From Acinetobacter sp. ANC 3813 (lineage in GTDB: Bacteria; Pseudomonadota; Gammaproteobacteria; Pseudomonadales; Moraxellaceae): 64,000 nucleotides of DNA. The notes beneath the pieces were generated by a model. It had not been told where the DNA came from, ran no database searches, and was given only the letters and a program-made list of their open reading frames with translations. Made by a program: the position numbers and the translations under genes. Below are positions 59,186-64,000 of this stretch, one piece after another. The stretch covers positions 124,001 to 188,000 of the forward strand of contig NZ_NEGK01000009.1 of assembly GCF_002135435.1 (NCBI RefSeq), written 5' to 3'. Every line of letters begins with the position of its first letter. Positions within the stretch are counted from its first letter, which is position 1.

Positions 59186-59959
59186 ATGCACGCCTATAGC
59201 TTCACAGATTTTTCTGACCATATCTTGCACCATTCCATAGATGAATTGACACATTCACCGCTTTTGCATATCGCATCATCCGGCAGACTCAGCAGCTTTT
59301 ATACGCCTTTTGACAGCATTAATTTAAATGCCAAAATTGTCTTTGTTGGCATTTGCCCTGGACAATTGCAGTGGAAAAATGCACTGACTGCGGCTCAAAA
59401 TGCATTAAAAGAAGGCCTCAGTACAGATGAAGCACTGAAACATGCTAAAACTGCAGGCGCTTTCAGCGGCCCAATTCGAAAAAATTTGGTGCAGATTCTG
59501 GATCATATCGGTTTACAGCATAAACTAAACATTGCCTCCACGGTTCAGCTGTTTAGTGAACATCAATCCATGGTTCAAATGACCTCTGTGCTGCGGCAGT
59601 GTATTCTTGTAAATGGCAAAAACTATGCTGGCACCAGTCCCAATATGCTCAAAAATGATTTTTTAAAACAGCATATAGAAAACTATTTTGTACCTGAAAT
59701 TCGCTTGCTTCCTCATGCTATTTATATCCCTTTTGGCAATGCTGTAGTAGATGTACTATATTCACTATCCAGCTTAGGCTATTTGCAAGAGGAACAAATA
59801 TTAGATGGCTTTCCACATCCATCTGGCGCTAATTCGGAACGCATAAAGTATTTTCTAAGGCAAAAAAAAGCGTCCGACCTTTCGCCAGCGACCAACGCCG
59901 AACTTATAGATCAAGCTAAAATCCGATTATTAAACAAACTAAAACACCTGAATATTTAA
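59186..59959 (+). CDS. Uracil-DNA glycosylase superfamily protein
   Basis: 257 residues. AKIVFVGICPGQLQWKNA carries a GxxPG(xx) motif like the UDG family water-activating loop, and LDGFPHPSGANSERIKYFL the HPSGAN-type second loop. This family acts on deaminated bases or has unknown substrates. No canonical GQDPYH, so it is not Ung. Confidence 0.78.
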   Translation: MHAYSFTDFSDHILHHSIDELTHSPLLHIASSGRLSSFYTPFDSINLNAKIVFVGICPGQLQWKNALTAAQNALKEGLSTDEALKHAKTAGAFSGPIRKNLVQILDHIGLQHKLNIASTVQLFSEHQSMVQMTSVLRQCILVNGKNYAGTSPNMLKNDFLKQHIENYFVPEIRLLPHAIYIPFGNAVVDVLYSLSSLGYLQEEQILDGFPHPSGANSERIKYFLRQKKASDLSPATNAELIDQAKIRLLNKLKHLNI

Positions 59960-60219
59960 GCTTTTCTTAAAGCAAAAATGCTCAATTGACTTTTTGTTCT
60001 GCAGATTTATGAATGATGGTTCTAGCTAAATATGAATTCTTTTATATAAACTTTGCGGAACGAATGTGTAATATTATATTAAAAAACAAAATCTTACCTT
60101 CCAACAAAAGAATTCCGACAGCATTCATTGTGATTTATTTTACTTTTTAAAATTTATATGTGACTATACGCACAAAATAAATCTTGCTTAATAAAAATAA
60201 AATCTCTAAGGAATCAATC

Positions 60220-60744
60220 ATGAAGAATTATTTCGTTCTAAGCTATTTAACAGTCATGCTTACAGGATGCTTAGTCATTCCCTCTAAATCTGGCTCTACA
60301 CCCGACACACTTGCTCAAGCGGTTAAAACTGTCGAAAACTCCAAAGCTGTTACACGTACGACGACTCGCGGTCCGCTATTGTGTGAAAATATGCCTGGCT
60401 GTCCAGAGCTTGCGATCGATTGGAAAAAACAGCATGGCGCCTATGCGGTATCGCTGCATATTTACAGCCCATATCAGATTGAAATGAACGAGATTAGTTT
60501 CGATATTGATGGGAAAAAGTACTCATATAGCACCATTGGCGCAACAGCACATCGTAAACTTGATAACTCAACAGTGATCGAATCTGCAAACACGGTAAAT
60601 GTTCCAGCAAGCCTACTAAGCCGTTTTAAAAATGCGAAAAATATTCAGGTGATTATCTGTTCAGATAGCATGGATATCACACAGTCTATGCTGAGCAATG
60701 GTACGCAATCCAAAGCGTACCGTATGTTCTTACGCGGCTATTAA
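60220..60744 (+). CDS. Putative lipoprotein, 174 aa
   Basis: Start at MKNYFVLSYLTVMLTGC with AAGGA upstream; LTGC is a lipobox. Mature protein (RGPLLCENMPGCPELAIDWKKQHGAYAVSLHIYS ...) is a beta-rich domain with a Cys pair. Unknown function. The 260 bases upstream (59960-60219) show no other gene. Confidence 0.65.
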   Translation: MKNYFVLSYLTVMLTGCLVIPSKSGSTPDTLAQAVKTVENSKAVTRTTTRGPLLCENMPGCPELAIDWKKQHGAYAVSLHIYSPYQIEMNEISFDIDGKKYSYSTIGATAHRKLDNSTVIESANTVNVPASLLSRFKNAKNIQVIICSDSMDITQSMLSNGTQSKAYRMFLRGY

Positions 60745-60884
60745 AGCTCTATAACAAATCATAGATATACATTTATGGTCGCTCGCAAAACGTTTAAATG
60801 TATTTTGGGCGTATGGTCATTACCAATACGCCTTTTCTATTTGGGCTATTGCATCACTCATTCTCGGAACCATCCATAAAATTC

Positions 60885-61411
60885 TCAAATTTTAAGCACT
60901 TTAATCATCTGAACTAAATGCAGATCTGCCAAAGGTGTGCCAACATTTGCATGAATTGGATATTCCTCCCTATGAGCAGTTTTTAGGTAACCGCAGCGCG
61001 CGTAAAAGGCCATTAATTCCGTTCTTAAGCTCAATACATACATCTCAAGAATTTTAATTTCAGGATAATGTGCTGTTCTACGAAATTTAAGAGTTCTTTA
61101 CCCAAGCCTTGATTTTGTAATGCTGGGTCTACACTAAAACTGCCAATTTCAGCCTTGACACCTTGATAGCATATGCCAATACATCCAATTAAACTTGTAG
61201 CATGCATCTGATCTTCTAAAAGCCAAAGTTCAAAATTCTGCTGAGCCAAATGCTCCTGCAGCTGTGCTGGGGATATTCTATCACCCGCAATCATATCTTT
61301 TTCGGTCGTCCAACTTTGTCCTATTTTACCCCGATACGCCACATTCATTAATTTACAAATTGCTGGTATATCCTGTATTCCTGCACGTCTTATTGACCGC
61401 ATTTTCTTCAT
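60885..61411 (-). pseudogene. GNAT acetyltransferase with a frameshift
   Basis: The first frame (start 61411) reads MKKMRSIRRAGIQDIPAICKLMN ... EIGSFSVDPALQNQGLGKELLNFVEQ and stops at 61031. The missing C-terminal motif continues in the -1/+1 frame: YPEIKILEMYVLSLRTELMAFYARCGY ... HLVQMIKVLKI, stop at 60885-60887. The switch lies near 61075-61085 in GTAGAACAGC, consistent with loss of one A (or a sequencing error). The joined product would be about 175 residues, the usual GNAT length. Confidence 0.82.
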
Positions 61412-61450
61412 ATTATTTGCTCATCGTTATGCACAACATTTTTTATTTAA

Positions 61451-61480
61451 AAAAAAGCCAGACGATTGGCTGGCTTTTTT
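61451..61480. terminator. Bidirectional terminator of aroC
   Basis: AAAAAAGCCAG-ACGATTGG-CTGGCTTTTTT, 11-bp stem. Confidence 0.85.
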
Positions 61481-61500
61481 ATATTAGATGTTAAATCTGA

Positions 61501-62595
61501 TTACTTCGGTTCAATGGGCGCAAACGGTGCAATTACATCCGCATTTTGCGCACGGTTACGCATGAAATGATCCATCAGCACAATCGCCAGCATAGCTTCA
61601 GCAATTGGTGTTGCACGAACGCCTACACATGGGTCATGGCGGCCTTTGGTCAATACATCCGTATTTTCGCGTTCAATGGTAATGGTTTTACCCGGTGTGG
61701 TAATTGATGCAGTCGGCTTCAAGGCAATCGCAACACGAATATCCTGACCGCTCGAAATACCGCCCAGAATACCGCCAGCATGATTTGCAAGGAAACCATC
61801 TGTACTCAACTCATCACGAGTTTGGTGACCAAACTGTTCTGCAACGCCAAAACCATCACCAATTTCAACACCTTTTACCGCATTTATTGACATCATGGCA
61901 TGCGCAATATCGGCATCCAGACGGTCAAAAACGGGCTCACCCCAGCCAACCGGCACTTTAGACGCAATGATTTCAAGTTTTGCGCCGCAGCTTGTGCCCT
62001 GTTCGCGAAGTGATGTCACCAATGCTTCAAAACGCGGAACGGCATCAGCATCACCGCAGAAAAACGGGTTATTTGGAACTTCATTCCAATCCAATTTTTC
62101 TGCCTTTTCCGTACCGATTTGCGTTACATGACCGCGGATTTCAATAGCAAACTTTTCTGCCAAGAACTTTTTAGCAATAGCGCCTGCAGCTACACGCATT
62201 GCGGTTTCACGCGCACTTGAACGTCCGCCGCCACGGTAATCACGGAAACCATACTTTTGAGTATAGGTATAATCTGCATGCCCAGGGCGGAAAGTCTGTG
62301 CAATATTGCCGTAGTCTTTCGATTTCTGGTCTGTATTGCGAATCAGCAAACCAATCGATGTTCCTGTGGTTTTGCCTTCAAACACGCCTGAAATAATTTC
62401 GACTTCATCCGGTTCTTTACGCTGCGTCGCAAATTTAGACGTGCCTGGTTTGCGGCGGTCTAAATCTTTCTGCAAATCCTCTGCAGACAGCTCCAGCCCC
62501 GGCGGAACGCCATCAACAATGGCCATAAGGCCAACACCATGAGATTCACCGCAAGTCGTTACACGGAAGAGTTGACCGATACTATTGCCTGCCAT
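61501..62595 (-). CDS. aroC: Chorismate synthase
   Basis: 364 residues from [20 protein letters not shown]. Family signatures [34 protein letters not shown] and [30 protein letters not shown] are all present. Converts EPSP to chorismate with reduced FMN. Follows prmB by 13 bases, so probably one transcript. Confidence 0.97.
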   Translation of the reverse strand: MAGNSIGQLFRVTTCGESHGVGLMAIVDGVPPGLELSAEDLQKDLDRRKPGTSKFATQRKEPDEVEIISGVFEGKTTGTSIGLLIRNTDQKSKDYGNIAQTFRPGHADYTYTQKYGFRDYRGGGRSSARETAMRVAAGAIAKKFLAEKFAIEIRGHVTQIGTEKAEKLDWNEVPNNPFFCGDADAVPRFEALVTSLREQGTSCGAKLEIIASKVPVGWGEPVFDRLDADIAHAMMSINAVKGVEIGDGFGVAEQFGHQTRDELSTDGFLANHAGGILGGISSGQDIRVAIALKPTASITTPGKTITIERENTDVLTKGRHDPCVGVRATPIAEAMLAIVLMDHFMRNRAQNADVIAPFAPIEPK

Positions 62596-62608
62596 GTTCA
62601 ACGGCTCC

Positions 62609-63619
62609 TTATGCTTGAACAGATTGGATGAATAAATCTCTATATGTACGGCATTGCGCAGCTGTTAACGCGAAAATACCTGTACCGCCTTTTTGGAACT
62701 GCAGCCAGTAGAAATCAACAGTATTGAAGTTTTGGCGCATTGCCCATTCTGAATTGCCCACTTCAATCACAATTAAGCCGTCTTCAGTTAAATAATCTGC
62801 AGCCTGCGCCAGCATTTTACGTACAAGATCTAAACCGTCTTGACCTGCAGCCAACGCCATTTCAGGTTCATGGTGGAATTCTTCAGGCAGATCCGCCATA
62901 TCTTCCGCGTCAACATAAGGCGGATTAGATACAATCAAATCATATTGATTTTCGGCAGGAATTTTTTCAAAAAGATCAGACTCAAGCAACGCAATCTGAT
63001 ATTGCTTATTGTGATGTTCACAGTTGATTTGCGCCACTTCAAGCGCATCTTTAGAAAGATCAGTCGCATCCACTTCTGAATCTGGGAATGCATAAGCTAA
63101 GGCAATCGCGATACAGCCAGAACCCGTACACATATCCAAAATACGCTGCGGTGTTTTCGGATTTGGGTTTTCAGGCAAGTTATTCACTGCTGCGCCCATT
63201 TCGCCATTTTCACCTAAACAATAAGGCGCAAAACGGTTTTCGATCAGCTCAGCAATTGGTGAACGCGGAATCAATACACGTTCATCGACATAAAATGGCT
63301 TGCCAAAGAAATAAGACAAATTCAGTAAATAAGATGTTGGAACTTTTTCGTTAATGCGGCGTTCCAGCAAAGCTAAAAATTCAGCTGATTCGCTTGGCAA
63401 TACTTTGGCATCTAAAATGTCAGAATCAACCTTCCAGTCCAAAGACAGCGTTTGCAAAACTAAAGCTGAACTTTCGGCAAAATAATCTTCTGTACCTTGG
63501 CCTAAATGTGCATCGTATTGACGTAAAGCTGAAACTCCAAAACGGATAAAATCACGAATAGTAGTTAAGTTTTCAGCGGCTTCCTGCAAATGTTCAGGGC
63601 TAATAGTCGGTCGATCCAC
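62609..63619 (-). CDS. prmB: Ribosomal protein L3 glutamine methyltransferase
   Basis: 336 residues. N-terminal helical domain, SAM motif [31 protein letters not shown] and the substrate motif [15 protein letters not shown] (NPPY). Longer N-terminus and ordering next to aroC match PrmB rather than PrmC. Methylates a Gln in L3 (uL3). Confidence 0.92.
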   Translation of the reverse strand: MDRPTISPEHLQEAAENLTTIRDFIRFGVSALRQYDAHLGQGTEDYFAESSALVLQTLSLDWKVDSDILDAKVLPSESAEFLALLERRINEKVPTSYLLNLSYFFGKPFYVDERVLIPRSPIAELIENRFAPYCLGENGEMGAAVNNLPENPNPKTPQRILDMCTGSGCIAIALAYAFPDSEVDATDLSKDALEVAQINCEHHNKQYQIALLESDLFEKIPAENQYDLIVSNPPYVDAEDMADLPEEFHHEPEMALAAGQDGLDLVRKMLAQAADYLTEDGLIVIEVGNSEWAMRQNFNTVDFYWLQFQKGGTGIFALTAAQCRTYRDLFIQSVQA

Positions 63620-63709
63620 TTAAGGCGTCTCCAAGGTCATATTTTCAAAACGCCTTATGATACCTCAGTTTTCATGCTTTTATTCAGCTTTAAAACATGC
63701 TTTCAGCAA

Positions 63710-64000
63710 TTATTCGTATGCGCGCGTTTTCTTTTTATAGAATTCTGCACGTTCTACAGTCATGCCTAAAATACATTGCTGCTGTGCAATATAAGCATGA
63801 ACTGTTGAATTATTTGTTCCGCAGACTTTGTTCACACGAAACGCCCAAAGCTCATGCTGATTTTTATAATTATCGGCATAACCATTCGAATTTTTTAAAT
63901 ATTTTTTATAATATTTATTCATTCTCTTATCTTGCTGCTTTAATTCCTTTTTAATACATTTTTGAATGACATCCGTATTTCCATATGTTGCTGTCGTGCA
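63710..64000 (-). CDS. Partial DUF1311/LprI-like protein (cut by right edge)
   Basis: The frame is open to position 64000. Minus-strand reading begins TTATYGNTDVIQKCIKKELKQQDKRM, then YYKKYLKNSNGYADNYKNQHELWAFRVNKVCGT, and ACAQQQCIL-like IAQQQCILGMTVERAEFYKK. Conserved Cys and the xxRxxxC...QQ...CxxxMTxxRA pattern match lysozyme-inhibitor LprI-type proteins. N-terminal signal lies outside. Confidence 0.8.
   Translation of the reverse strand, partial: CTTATYGNTDVIQKCIKKELKQQDKRMNKYYKKYLKNSNGYADNYKNQHELWAFRVNKVCGTNNSTVHAYIAQQQCILGMTVERAEFYKKKTRAYE

Overview
The window is a piece of an Acinetobacter chromosome carrying most of a resident siphovirus-type prophage. The host flank points to Acinetobacter: an AlkB/AlkM-type alkane hydroxylase with a divergent AraC/AlkR-type regulator, next to lpxB, a TauE/SafE permease, aroG, ispF, a dadA-type gene behind a glycine riboswitch, aroC and prmB. 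All identifications come from reading the translations and DNA; no database search was run.

Prophage, positions 1 to about 46,690 (left end outside the window). From about 31 kb down to 4.2 kb, nearly everything is on the minus strand in late-operon order: metallopeptidase-like protein, small and large terminase, Mu gp29-like (DUF935) portal, Mu F-like minor head protein, protease/scaffold, lambda D-like decoration protein, gpE-like capsid, Mu-like connector and tail-completion proteins, tail tube, tail assembly chaperone, tape measure, tail-tip proteins, and a lysis block (holin-like membrane proteins plus N-acetylmuramidase endolysin). The left part (1 to 4.2 kb) is accessory: a HigB/HigA toxin-antitoxin with two operators, a bacterial lipocalin, an excalibur protein, and a membrane-anchored coiled-coil/DUF4041/GIY-YIG nuclease that matches the SNIPE antiphage architecture. 

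From 32 to 39 kb lie NinB, an HNH protein, very small Cys-rich proteins, an initiator-type tRNA-fMet gene, a possible late regulator, a replication initiator with an iteron-like internal repeat, a methyltransferase, CII and Cro. At 39.1 kb a divergent control region holds three CTAC-type palindromic operators; a CI/LexA-like repressor is read rightward. Behind it sits a compact three-gene cassette (ParB-like nuclease-domain protein, PD-(D/E)XK-like protein, C5-cytosine methyltransferase) that looks like an unusual restriction or defence system. A second operator copy inside a strong promoter at 43.17 kb controls the rightward early operon (ERF annealing protein to an excisionase-like HTH protein). 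No integrase is visible, so it is probably beyond the left edge.

The late operon is punctuated by terminator-like hairpins between head and tail genes, and a TATAAT-containing promoter at 32.46 kb is followed at once by a strong terminator. Together these suggest late transcription by processive antitermination.

Host part, 46.7 to 64 kb: ybaK, an orphan Hint-domain protein, alkM/alkR, lpxB, membrane and secreted proteins, central metabolic genes, a frameshifted GNAT acetyltransferase, and a DUF1311/LprI-like gene cut by the right edge.
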